From Dactylellina haptotyla (Eukaryota > Ascomycota > Orbiliomycetes > Orbiliales > Orbiliaceae): a stretch of DNA of 64,000 nt. The stretch covers positions 62,001 through 126,000 of the forward strand of contig CM062386.1 in the NCBI GenBank assembly GCA_031310005.1, given 5' to 3'. The first letter of the stretch is position 1. Each line of letters starts with the position of its first letter. The notes beneath the pieces were generated by a model. It did no database searches, was not told the DNA's origin, and saw nothing but the letters and a program-made list of their open reading frames with translations. This document shows positions 1 to 10,441 of the stretch, piece after piece. Both the position numbers and the translations under genes were made by a program.

Positions 1-2017
1 GTAGCTAATGACTTGCTGTGGGACCCCTCGGCGGCGTCCTACTCTAGGTGCTACTGGTTTGTTACGACTCAAATCATCCTGACATGGAGCTTGATCTCCG
101 GAGGTGACCCCTAACTGTTCGGCTGCGGTTGGGTCATGTTTGATAAACCTTTGAAAGTGCTTCCTTTGACCTGTATGTGATACCCTCAGAACTGTTAGAC
201 TAATATTGCGCTTGTTGAACCGATACTTCGGTAAAGAGGTAGTACTAACGGTAGGCCCTCTGCCCAAGGCGATTCTGTCGTTTCCTCCTCTCCGTCGCGT
301 TGGTAATGCCCGACCAGTCGTCGTCCATGTCCCACGTCTGTGGTGCATTCGGCATCGTCTTCAGCGTACTTTTCAGCGTACTTTCTGGTGCGGGTATTCA
401 AAGCAGAAAGTGAATATCACCATCTAGCGGATCATCTCGGGTTTGGGGTGGTGGAGTTCTGACATTGGAAGGTCGTGGCGCAGCGCTTGGGCAGCCAGTC
501 TCAAGTCAATTGAGAGCACCTAACTAGATCCTCGCCCAGCTAGAAAGTACTGCGGTCAAGCGCGGGTGCGTGCGCTGGACTCCATTCCATGATCTAACCC
601 TGTGAAGGCCGACAGCCAGGAGCAGCCAGTGGCTAGGCAACTTTCTCCACGATATGCTAGCCGTAACAAATCTTTGGTCGTTTCGGATTTTTGCGATGTC
701 AGCTGATGCGTGAGCCGACGTGTTGTTATTGGGAGGGCACTGGCTGATCCTGAGATCAACCAGATTCTGCGCGACCGAAAACAGTTGCTCACCCGCATCA
801 GCTATACGGTTGACCCACACGCAGTCTCTTCTATAACCATTTTTAGAAAGAAAACTGAACGCACGTTGTCTTTTTCTTTGGTCTAAAACTGACCCAATTT
901 ATAAATATAATATAAATTTACGCGCACTGATTTTGAGCATTTAGATTTACATAATACCCCGAGCAACCCAAAGACTGGGGCTCAGACCATTCACATGGAA
1001 TTTTGTTTCAGTCGGCTAGGAAGAACGCAACCCTTGCTATCCGTGCTGCCAGGGCACCGGAGCCCCGACAACCTGAGAACCATGGTAGACGACCAACACT
1101 CGACGTAGCTCGATGATCTTGCGATATCAGGGACTGGGGTTTGCGACCTCGAGTGATGTACATGCACATGTAGTTACCTGAAGATATCAAGATTTCTGTC
1201 AAGAACGACAAGACAACCGTCTCCTCAAAATCTGCCTAGTCGCCATCTGTAAGGCCGAAAGTATAATACTCACGCACTAGGACAATATATTTATTTGTCT
1301 TTCGGCGGTTGATCCTTTTTTATATCTTCGCGTCTTCCTGTCGCAAGGCATAAGCAGTTTGAAATGGTTCCGATATTTTGCTAATCATTCTACAACTTGC
1401 TCGCCAAAAAGAATCTTTGCAATTGTTAGCTCTCCCGGCTTTTGTCTCTTCTTCTTTCAGATGACTGTTTTCTCAAGAAATTTCATCACCTTCCCACGAC
1501 ATCCGGCTGAGTTATCGGGAATCCAATTTCTTTGTATTTTACGGCCACTATTTCACTATATTACGCCGTCGGAACATCGAAATGCGGCCGGGCACCGCTT
1601 TTAGTCCGATCAAGAGACCCCAGCTTCAATCTATCCAGACGCAGCCTCAACATATACCGATTTCCTAAGAACGATTACCCAAGAAACGAACATTTTATAA
1701 CAAATTCGCGAGGAGATTCTGCTGTTATTGCGGGAATAAATTCACCCGGTTGCATATGTCGACTTAACTGTAAACTCGTGCCTTAGGAGCCATATCCAAG
1801 ATTTTTTATATCCTAGGTACAAATTTGACCGCCTCGGCAGTCTCAGCTAAACCAATCTACCTACTACCTATATGGAGCAGCTATTTTAAAAACGCGATAT
1901 GAGCGCTCGATCAAGCGTTTGCCGTGGATCACAATCTTTAGTCGCCGGCTCGTGGATTCAACGTCCCGGCTTGACCATCATGTTAAGACGTTAAATCTCT
2001 TGGTTTCATTTCTATCA

Positions 2018-2327
2018 CTTGGCTCGCAGGCCGCCGGGTAGGAAAAACTCCCGCCAAGCTAATGCCAACCGCTTTCGTTATAGGCATGTTCGGCAACCAA
2101 AGTTTCTGAACCCGACAATTAGCTGAACCGTGGATAAGACCACGCCATGTGCACCGATTACCCTCAAGATTCATTTACTTTCCGGACTGAATATATTATA
2201 ATGATTTTTCATGGTTTTAAAACTCGAAACTTCCGCTGGAAAATATATTCTCCGCCTACCACTTCGTCGAGTCTTCTCGGGATGTTGCGTCCTAGCTCGC
2301 AAAATGTAACATCACCAACACCTTGGC
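2018..2327. promoter_or_regulatory. Three PacC-type GCCARG sites upstream of pectate lyase
   Basis: GCCAAG occurs at 2053-2058 on the plus strand and, as its complement, at 2018-2023 and 2322-2327. GCCARG is the established binding hexamer of the alkaline-pH regulator PacC, which controls several fungal pectinases. Hexamers are common by chance, so function is inference. Confidence 0.2.
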
Positions 2328-2395
2328 CAGCGGATCAGTTCGCCGGCTGTTACGATTGACACCCACTCTGTGCACCATGATTGACATTCCAAAAG

Positions 2396-2404
2396 TATAT
2401 AAAA
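2396..2404 (+). promoter_or_regulatory. TATA box of the pectate lyase gene
   Basis: TATATAAAA lies about 107 bases before the pectate lyase start codon, followed by a CT/CA-rich leader. Position and sequence fit a fungal core promoter of an inducible secreted enzyme. Confidence 0.5.
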
Positions 2405-2510
2405 CACTCCTTTTCTTGAGAACACCTCAATTCATTTCAGTAACCGTGGAGCTCAAATCATATATAGTCTATACCTTCAATTTCAATCAACTTGCTTTCC
2501 AAACTCAGCC

Positions 2511-3931
2511 ATGCAAACAAAACTACAGCTTTGCATTGTTTTCGCTTTTGCGACCCAAGTCCTTGGACAGGCCCAACCATGGGGACAATGCGGAGGGTAA
2601 GTCGAGTTCTCGATTCAATTCCAATCACATCTAACTTCAAACAGTAACGGCTGGACCGGTCCCACCACCTGCGTTTCCGGATGGTGCTGCACGTCCTCCA
2701 ATGAATGGTACAGTCAATGCATTGAGGGAAATTGCATCAATACAAGCTCCACAACTACTTCCCGGACGACAACTCGTTCGAGTACAACATCCAGCAGGAC
2801 TTCCACCACATCCAGTCGCACCACTACCACATCAACCAGAACCACCGTGACGACTACTACCCGCACCACCACTAGCTCTGCAGCAGCTACTACCACCTCT
2901 TCCGGAGGTGGCAGCTGCAGTGGCAGTAATGCACCCGTCAACTTACTTCAGGGATACGGAGTTGGGACCACTGGCGGTGGGTCAGGCTCTGGAGTGACTG
3001 TCACTTCTTGCTCGGCTCTCGAAGCAGCTCTGAGCGGTACGACCGGTGGGGTTATTCGAATTAGTGGTATTCTCAATGACTGTGGTACCTTCAGAGTTCC
3101 AGCAGATACCACAGTTCTCGGTGTGGGATCAAACTCTGGTATGGTCGGTGGTGGACTATATGTTCGCCGTGTTTCCAACGTCATTATCCGAAATCTTAAA
3201 ATCAGCCCTGAATTGAAAGGCGACGGGGTAAATATTGACGCGTCTACAAGAGTTTGGGTCGATCACTGCGAATTCTATAGTAAAGGACTTACTGGCGGGA
3301 AAGATGACTATGATGGGCTTCTCGATATCAATCATGGTTCTGAACAAGTCACTATCTCGTGGAACAAGTTCCGGGATCACGTAGGTCCCAATCAAAGTCA
3401 CTAACTACCTCTATAAACGATTGCTAATCTTTAATATTATCATAGTGGAAAGGTTCTCTCGTCGGTCATTCGGATAATAATGCAAGCGAGGACACCGGGA
3501 AGCTTCATGTTACCTATCATCACAACTCGTTTACAAATGTGAACTCTCGCCTCCCATCCGTTAGATTCGGTACTGCACATATCTTTAGCAATTGCTATAC
3601 CGATATCCCTACTTCTGGAGTAAATTCGCGCATGGGAGCCCAGTGTCTGGTCGAGCAAAATCACTTCCGGAATACTCATCTCGCAATCGTAACAAACCTC
3701 GACTCTGATCTCGAGGGATACGTTGTTGAGAGAAACAACATTTTTGATAACTCCGACACTAGAATCACTAAAGTGGGGTCTTACTCTCCTCCATACTCTT
3801 ACACGTAAGTTCCTAGCTGGCTTCATAAAATCAAAATATCGGGATTACTAACAAACTCTAGTGCTACTCCTGCTTGTCGAGTTTGTGACCTGATCGCTTC
3901 GCAAGCTGGGCCCGGTATTGTTAGTGTTTAA
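2511..3931 (+). CDS. Secreted pectate lyase, PL1 family, with N-terminal CBM1
   Basis: Predicted secreted enzyme that cleaves de-esterified pectin by beta-elimination. Four exons (2511-2596, 2645-3380, 3446-3804, 3862-3931) give 416 residues. Residues 1-19 are a signal peptide ending ATQVLG. Residues 22-55 are a fungal cellulose-binding CBM1 (WGQCGG, then GWTGPTTC and YSQC). A Ser/Thr/Arg-rich linker runs to about residue 107, and the rest is a PL1 parallel beta-helix. Family hallmarks are visible: [33 protein letters not shown], and [17 protein letters not shown], which holds the catalytic arginine. A short Cys-containing tail ([10 protein letters not shown]) follows. All introns are GT...AG and phase-consistent. 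CBM1 on a pectate lyase suggests anchoring to cellulose in plant walls. It converges tail-to-tail with the AA12-like gene. Family call is secure; substrate preference is inferred. Confidence 0.93.
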
Positions 3932-4333
3932 ACTCCGCACCCCAATATTTAGAACTTATGTGTAAACTTCAGATTTATTGTAAATGCGCCCACTAGACTC
4001 CTTCAAATTGTTATATAAAGTACATTCAGTATAGCGTCAACCTCGGGCATTTCGGACCAACTTCCTAACTGCTATAAAGATACAATATATATGCAAGTAG
4101 CCTTAACTATAGCTTCTCAGATTTTGCATGCTTTAATAAATCTCAAGGGTTGTTTATTGCATAATATAATATAAACCAAAATCAGCGAATTTTAGCAGTC
4201 CCTTGCTCAACTAGGTGGTACCAAACCAAGTTGAAATTTGCTATTGAATTATAAATTATGTATTTTATGCTGTTCTTCAAACCCACTGAAAAGAGGTGGA
4301 TAATATCCAGACACTACTAGCCGCTCGATTATT
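3932..4333. other. Convergent 3' intergenic region
   Basis: AT-rich spacer between two converging genes. It carries AATAAA-like elements (for example near 4135) suited to 3' end formation. No gene seen. Confidence 0.6.
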
Positions 4334-5876
4334 TTAAACACTATCCTTGGTAACAACAAAGACTTCGCCTGTCTGATCTGAGGTAAAGTACATCCTACCA
4401 TTTTCATCAAATGTTATACCTACGGGACTTTTGAGTGGGATGGTTCCATCAGTATCGTTGTGCGAAGGGGTTACGTGATTATAAGTTTCGTATGGACCAC
4501 TTACCTCAAACATTCAACTGCCGTAGGGCCAAGATTTATCTCACTTTTACAGTTTGTAAGATTAACACTCGGATCGGTCCAGATAAAATCAATGGTTCCT
4601 TCTTTCGTTGTAGAAGGTGCCGCTATTGTTCCTCGGTGAAACGGGACATTGACAATTTTGTGGCCCGTAGGCCCGTGATAGGCGATGAAAGCTGAATCGA
4701 CAAGCTCGTCGCCCAATGTAGGATGATGTGGATTATAAAATCTCATGCCCAGAGGGGCAGAGTGCGGAAATATGGACAATCTTGGGGGCACAGTTTCCGT
4801 TTGGCATTCCCGATCGGAAAGTATATCAGGGTATATAGTGAAAGTCTGTCCAACTTGCAATTCAAGGCTGTTGTTTGCCAGTGCGGAGGACTAGATAGCG
4901 AATTAGTACAGCATTCACAAAATGATAAGCCGCGAGATACCCACATTCCAGACTCCATGACAGGTCGGAAACCCATAGTTCTGAGCCTGTTCGCTCTTCT
5001 GAGTCGGACATAATTCACCTAAAAAGTTGATCTCGTCGGCGGGATTATCAAATCCGATGGAAGTACCATATCGCGTAATGACATCGGCACCATTGTCGAC
5101 GTTCCAAAACTTGTTGAACCGGTCCTCAGTGAAGTCTACAGAGTCTCTGACACCATATGCAAACACGGTTCCATCTGTTGCATAGTCATAACCACCCTGT
5201 GGAACCTTCGCAAGATCAAATACCTTGATCATTGACCTGGACATCACCGTCATTAGCCCCCTTATCTTGCTAGAACCGCTCAAGCATTCTCCAGGGAATT
5301 AACATACCTTCCAGTAGAAATCGAACCAGCATCAGTGTCATTGTCTCCTTCAGAACTTCTAAATACCATCAAAAGATTGGGGTATTTCCGTGGAATAGCC
5401 ATCGCTCTAGTTATTGCTAGTGGATTGGTAAGGGCCATTCCCTTCACGAGAATCTTGGGTTCTCCTTTGGCTTCAAATTTACGGGAATCGTAGTCCCAAG
5501 ACATGGCCAGATCTGGTGTGCTTGCGTACAAGGTTTTGTAGTTCCTTGATAATAGTACTGCATGTGTAAAATTGCGGCCGTTGTCGGGAACCAACACCTT
5601 ACGGCTGGTCACAGAAGGACATCCGTCGGAACCATAGCTGGTCTTCAAGCCGACTAAACCCTCTCCCAATGAGGATATAATCACTTGTTCTCTACGATCA
5701 ACCACTAGCTGGCGGGGGTGGGTAAAATTTTCAGCAATTTTCGTCAAAGAGAATCCAGGTAGTATCCGAGGTGGTGTGTATCGAAGCTCAGGTTGCGGAC
5801 ATGGCGATAGCTGAGCACTGACAACGTCAGACAAGATTACCAAACAAACGAGATCAAAAATCTTGGCAGCAAGCAT
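4334..5876 (-). CDS. Secreted AA12-like sorbosone/pyranose dehydrogenase (PQQ-type beta-propeller)
   Basis: Four exons (5876-5308, 5236-4945, 4890-4505, 4427-4334) encode 446 residues. Residues 1-21 form a signal peptide (VILSDVVSAQ). The body has the repeating blades of the glucose/sorbosone dehydrogenase fold: HPRQLVVDRREQVIIS near the start, LAITRAMAIPRKYPNLLMV in the middle, and PVGITFDENGRMYFTSDQTG at the C-terminus. Fungal members form AA12, whose characterised basidiomycete member oxidises pyranoses with PQQ and can reduce copper monooxygenases. Splice details: the second intron uses a GTGGGT donor, and the last exon is reached from a GTAAGT donor through an AAAAG acceptor, which restores the conserved end ...TGEVFVV. 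Several N-glycosylation sites fit secretion. Activity and PQQ use are inferred from family. Confidence 0.8.
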
Positions 5877-6845
5877 TTCAGCGATAAGTATCGAAAAATA
5901 ATGTTACTCTAAACCCTCTTCCAAGAAAAAACTGCTAGCCCCAAGTCACCAGGTTTGAAGGTGCGAAGGAGGCTATTTTATATCATCTGTATCTGCTCAA
6001 CTAAGTTTGGGTTGCAGCATCTAATTGTGTAACTGACATGAATGAAAACAGCTAATTGGTGCGGACCAGGTTTAGGAATACTTGTACCAAAACATCCATG
6101 ACACCATCTCGTTGCGGGTTAAATTTGCAATGTGTTCTTGTACATATGCATTGCCAAGTTTCCCCGGATCCACAGGTTAAACTTCGGACCGTCCTTAGAC
6201 ATTGGTACGGTTGGGTTGGTGTCATCTCGCAGGCTGCGCAGGAAACTTGCATCAAGATCATCCATGCCAATCTATTTTCAATTTTGTGTTGTAAGCCCGC
6301 CACTACCCGATCGCGTTTAGTGTGTTGATGGAGAGTAGATTGCAGCACGCCATGAAAGCTTAAAGTAAGATGAGCATCCTCGGCAGTTAGCCGTGATGTC
6401 ATACTCACTGTTGGGCACGATTATACCCCTAGAGGCCTTAGTCCGGGGGACGCTTGGGAGGCCGTTGATTGAGGTAAATTTGCAAATCTAGAATGGGAGG
6501 ATGGTCTATCTACCGAATCAGCAAGACCGTGAACCAGGTCGCGTCCCAGTACCCAGCGAGGATTTTGCTGGCTTGTCTGCATGGACTTTAACATTCCATA
6601 TTCGCATTTGATGGTATTATAGATAACAGCAGGCTTTAAATACCATAAAGACGGACTACTGGCCATCGCACTGAATCTAAGTGGATATGTGCCCCGCAAT
6701 TTACCATTAATTAGGCTATAGGGTAGGAGCGTTACATTCCAATTTGATAGGAGATCTCGGTGCTGACAATCAATTCGTATTACAATGCCGTTCGCAGTGC
6801 ATCTAATTACTTGGACACCCAATCAGAACATGTAAAATCGGGGAT

Positions 6846-6866
6846 ATAAATATATATATATATATG
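6846..6866. repeat. TA dinucleotide microsatellite
   Basis: Run of about ten TA units with one AA interruption, directly beside the tRNA-like sequence. Confidence 0.9.
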
Positions 6867-6955
6867 GTGCACACACGTCATAAGTACACGCGAATGCATT
6901 CGACACGTCTTCAGCTGAAGTCATAGCTCTCTACCCCATTGAGCTATCTGTCCAC
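6866..6955 (-). other. tRNA-like sequence (degenerate tRNA or tRNA-derived repeat)
   Basis: On the minus strand an A-box-like segment (TAGCTCAATGGGGTAGAG) is followed 40 bases later by a B-box-like segment (GTGTCGAATGC). The outermost heptamers GGTGGAC and GTGCACC can pair at six of seven positions. A normal D-stem, anticodon stem and T-stem cannot all be formed, so I read it as a decayed tRNA, an organellar tRNA copy or a SINE head rather than a working gene. Confidence 0.22.
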
Positions 6956-7271
6956 CAATACTTCTACACAAAGTATTAGAGGACATATGATAACACATCC
7001 AATTTTGACGCATTTAATGAGATGATTATTATAAGGCTAACCCGGGAGTCTAGACATCTCTATCCCAATCAAAGCATTCTTCAAAGGTATATGCGGCCTT
7101 CAGCTAAGAACGAAAATAGCCAACGAGCTATCTAATTTTAAACAAAATATATAAAGTAATAGTATAATACATTTTATGGGAAATATCGGATCGCGGACTA
7201 GCGCTGAGATATGCCCTCTACTCCGCGAGCAATTACATAACTACTACCTTGACAAATTGACGGATATAAGT

Positions 7272-7734
7272 TTAAATGCAAATGCCGATACAGTCAGCTC
7301 CACCATTAAGAGGGTCGCAGTCATCTCGTGGATCGTCGTAGCACTTCTTCCCTAATGGACAACGCAGCCCAGCAAACCCACCGCACGCCTGTGGCTTGAC
7401 GCAGATACCGGGGCAGTCAACCGCCTGGCTACAAGTTTGGGGGTTGTCAACACAGATATATCCTTTGGGGCATGTCTTTGGATTGACTACATGGCCACCA
7501 CATGATTGGTAGGTAGGCACGGGAGGAATATATGTGGCGATTGGGGTTGCAGCTGCCCTCTTACAGAGGTGGGGCTATATGAAATACTCCATCAGTAAAT
7601 AGAAGTAAGGGGCATATTCACAGAGTAAGATAACAAACCCTAAAACTACACCAGCGTCCAATCTCTGTCGTAGTGGCCTGGGGTGCAGCGGATACAATGC
7701 CCGTAATAGCCGCAATGACGAATGTAAGCTTCAT
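7272..7734 (-). CDS. Small secreted protein with two tandem six-cysteine modules
   Basis: Two exons (7734-7639, 7574-7272) encode 132 residues. Residues 1-17 are a signal peptide (FVIAAITGIVSAA). A Lys-Arg at 37-38 is a plausible Kex2 cleavage site, after which two modules follow, each with six cysteines: residues 57-90 and 96-131. Both begin CGG and end in a CxGIC block; the second contains DDPRDDCDP and GGADCIGIC. This arrangement recurs in small secreted proteins of plant-associated ascomycetes, but no biochemical role is established that I know of. I chose the internal ATG at 7734 because it starts the signal peptide; upstream in-frame codons add a non-secretory stretch. The donor used is GTTTGT. 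It could be an effector, a protease inhibitor-like protein or a wall protein. Confidence 0.75.
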
Positions 7735-8686
7735 TGTGGTAGATTGGAAAATTTGAAAGAATATATCTGAGTACTGATTCGTGACGAAAATCTGAGCCTC
7801 CAACTACCTGAAGGAATCAAAGACAAAGAGGTAGGCCTTCAGGTTGCCATTTGATATCAGCAGCATCAGCTTAATTTATAGATCAACTTGTCCAATATTT
7901 TTCTTCCTTAATTCTTCTCGGCGTAACGTTATCGAAATATTAAATCAAAACGAGTGGTTTCAACCGGTATGCACAAACCCTCCCATGCACATATTACCGG
8001 CTAGGGAAGACAATGGGAAGGGGGGATAGTCTTTGCATGGTAGATGCATAAGAAGGGAAGTAGCTATCCTAGCGGGTCCTCGAATTACCATAACCGAAAA
8101 TGAATTAAGAGGCATACTCTCGGTAAACCTGCCCCGAAGGCTTCAGGTTAAGGTAATTCCATTATCACCATCCCCCCCAAACAGCGTATTGGTATAATAT
8201 AGAACATATATACCTGTATTTCGGACGCTTTTTCATCCATCTCTTTTGATGATTGTCTCTGAATCTTCACGTCCTATAGCAGCACGGCTCTATAATTTAG
8301 CCTTACCTCAAGCGGTGCAGGGATGCATCATTTGCGATATTTCAAGTCCTTGCCAACCCCTGCCCAGGTTTGAATATAGGTCTTTACCGACTTGGCAAGC
8401 GAAATTGGTTGGTGGAACAAGAAGAGTTGGGCCATCAAATTCATATATACCTCAACTTGTTTTCGTCTCATGGCGGTTTTAGGCTATTCCCTCGCAAATT
8501 CGATTACCATAAGCATGTGCCCAAATACAGAGTTCGGTCGGTTTTTCGGCTCTCGAGCATGAGAGCTTCTTCATATTAGGTGGTCAATAGTATATAACTT
8601 TGTTCTCGGTAGCATACAACACAGAATAACGGTTCCTCGTCCTAATCCCATTTCCCAGCGACGGTCTATTATGAGACTGTCATTTT
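7735..8686. other. Intergenic spacer
   Basis: Promoter side of the cysteine-rich gene and 3' side of the monooxygenase. No recognisable gene; frames such as 8246-8482 (+) are short and unsupported. Confidence 0.6.
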
Positions 8687-10144
8687 TTATTCCTTGAACT
8701 CTAGCTCATGAGTTAGACTACCAAATCTCACTTTTAAACAATCTTCGTAGTAACCAACCCGTCTTTTCCATGGGCCACGGTCTCCAGCTTGTGGGGTATA
8801 GTCGGCAGCCGCTTTGACATAAGTCGCACTGATATCAAGGAGTGGTGCTGGATTTAATGGTTGGCTAGGATCAACTCTTGGGGTAATTCTTTTTGCGCCT
8901 CGCTGTTCCATCATTTTAATCAGTCGAATTGTTAGTTGGCTCATGATATCTATCCCAAGCGTCCAGGAGGTGCTTGTGTACCCAATCAAGAGAGTAGAGT
9001 TCGGTACGTCCTGGAGCATAGCACCATGCCATGCGTATTTTTCATTCAGAACAATAGACTCTCCGTCAACAGATATACGAGAGCCTCCGAATAATTGTAT
9101 TTTAAGACCGGTGGCGGTCACAATAATATCCGCCGGGAGCCTGTTACCGGATTTTAGCTCGACCCCACTTGCTGTGATTGTGGTTATATCGTCCGTAACG
9201 ATAGAGACTTTTTGAGTATGAAGAGCTTTGAAAAATTCGCCATCCGGGGTAAGACATATCCTTTGCTCACCCATATTATACTTCGGCTCAAAGTGGGGAT
9301 CATGGGGGATATGCAGAGGAAGAAAGCTAGAGGTGAGTTTTCGCATCGCGGAGCGAATAATATTGGGAAATAGCTTGCAGAGCTCCGTGACCAATCTTGG
9401 CATGAAGATATATTTCCACCGAATCAGTCGGGACGACATCCAAGTTGGGAGATACCGCCTCAATAGGGCATCTTCTGCAGCAATCGTGGGTATCGGCAAG
9501 AAGTAACTTGGGCTTCGTTGAAGCATGGTGACATGACCGGCCAATTCGCAAATCGCCGGGACCAAAGTTGCTGCAGTTGCCCCGCTGCCAATTATGACAA
9601 CCCTCTTGTCTCTGTAATCCAAATCCTTTGGCCAAAATTGTGGATGGACGACTATTCCGTTGAAATCTGTCAACCCTGGGATAGTTGGGTTGAGGGCGGA
9701 TTCGTGATCATAATAGCCAGACGCCCATATTACAAATTTTGCATGTATAACTACTTCAAGACCATTCGCAAGAACGGACAGCTCCCATCTATTCTCTTTT
9801 GAAGTCCAGTTCGCGCTCAATACGCGGTGATTGCCTCGGATTTTGCTATCAATTTCGTATGTAGTCGCGGTGTTTCGGATATAGTTGAGTATCTGTTGGC
9901 CGCTCGCGATTTGTTTTTCCCCAGTCCACGGCTCGAAAGGAAAACCATAAGTTGTAAGATCAGAATCTGATCTAATACCTGGGTATTGGAACAGATCCCA
10001 GGTTCCGCCGATCCGCTCCTTCGCTTCAAGCACTAAAAATGACTTGCCGGGTAGTAGGGTTTGGACGCGGTACGAGGCCGTAACACCCGCCAACCCCGCG
10101 CCCACGATTATAATGTCGAATACTTCCGCCATATTATGAATCAA
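8687..10144 (-). CDS. FAD-dependent monooxygenase, Baeyer-Villiger type
   Basis: Intronless, 485 residues. Near the N-terminus GAGLAG (15-20) is the FAD-binding Rossmann motif, followed by GGTWDLFQYPGIRSDSD, characteristic of EthA-like Baeyer-Villiger enzymes. FNGIVVHPQFWP (161-172) is the fingerprint FxGxxxHxxxW/P, and IIGSGATA (about 184-191) is the NADPH-binding site. VTATGLKI near residue 350 is the conserved ATG motif. Such enzymes insert one oxygen from O2 into ketones or oxidise S/N atoms. The length fits the family (about 480-520). ATG at 10144 is used; Met5 (MAEVFD) is an equally good start. No biosynthetic partner gene lies beside it, since the neighbour is an F-box gene in the same orientation, so the substrate is unknown. 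Confidence 0.85.
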   Translation of the reverse strand: MIHNMAEVFDIIIVGAGLAGVTASYRVQTLLPGKSFLVLEAKERIGGTWDLFQYPGIRSDSDLTTYGFPFEPWTGEKQIASGQQILNYIRNTATTYEIDSKIRGNHRVLSANWTSKENRWELSVLANGLEVVIHAKFVIWASGYYDHESALNPTIPGLTDFNGIVVHPQFWPKDLDYRDKRVVIIGSGATAATLVPAICELAGHVTMLQRSPSYFLPIPTIAAEDALLRRYLPTWMSSRLIRWKYIFMPRLVTELCKLFPNIIRSAMRKLTSSFLPLHIPHDPHFEPKYNMGEQRICLTPDGEFFKALHTQKVSIVTDDITTITASGVELKSGNRLPADIIVTATGLKIQLFGGSRISVDGESIVLNEKYAWHGAMLQDVPNSTLLIGYTSTSWTLGIDIMSQLTIRLIKMMEQRGAKRITPRVDPSQPLNPAPLLDISATYVKAAADYTPQAGDRGPWKRRVGYYEDCLKVRFGSLTHELEFKE

Positions 10145-10441
10145 ACCCTCGGGAAGTGCAATATTTTATTCAAATAGGACCTTAAATTGGTAGGAAGCAC
10201 CTGGAGTGATACTGTATGGCTAGGAAATGTGTCTGAGGTTTTGTTGGAAAACGCGGGTTGCGGAGTCGAACAACACCTCATAACGATATGTCCTAGTACC
10301 CAATCCACACACCAGACATTCGTAAAGCACATACGTAAGCATAATACTTTCCTCAAACTCTGAACGTTGATGACATAACGACCGCGCAAACGAATGAACA
10401 ATAACTCGGCCTCTTTTCTATATCTCTAGAGTATTTATAGA

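Larger units (their letters stand above)
1..2510. other. Gene-free left flank
   Basis: I see no gene here. The open frames (for example 206-427 + and 524-820 -) are short, overlap one another and match no family I know. The last 500 bases are the promoter side of the pectate lyase and carry its TATA element and three PacC-type hexamers. AT-rich and mixed-composition stretches alternate, without recognisable terminal repeats or transposase remnants. Confidence 0.6.
5877..7271. other. Intergenic, AT-rich, with a tRNA-like relic and a TA repeat
   Basis: The open frames near 6052-6408 and 6421-6822 (minus) match no family and I do not support them as genes. The stretch holds the TA microsatellite and the tRNA-like sequence listed separately. 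Confidence 0.5.

Noticed and set aside
10141-10401. Minus frame upstream of the monooxygenase
   Set aside because: Overlaps the monooxygenase start codon in another frame and has no features; it is promoter DNA.
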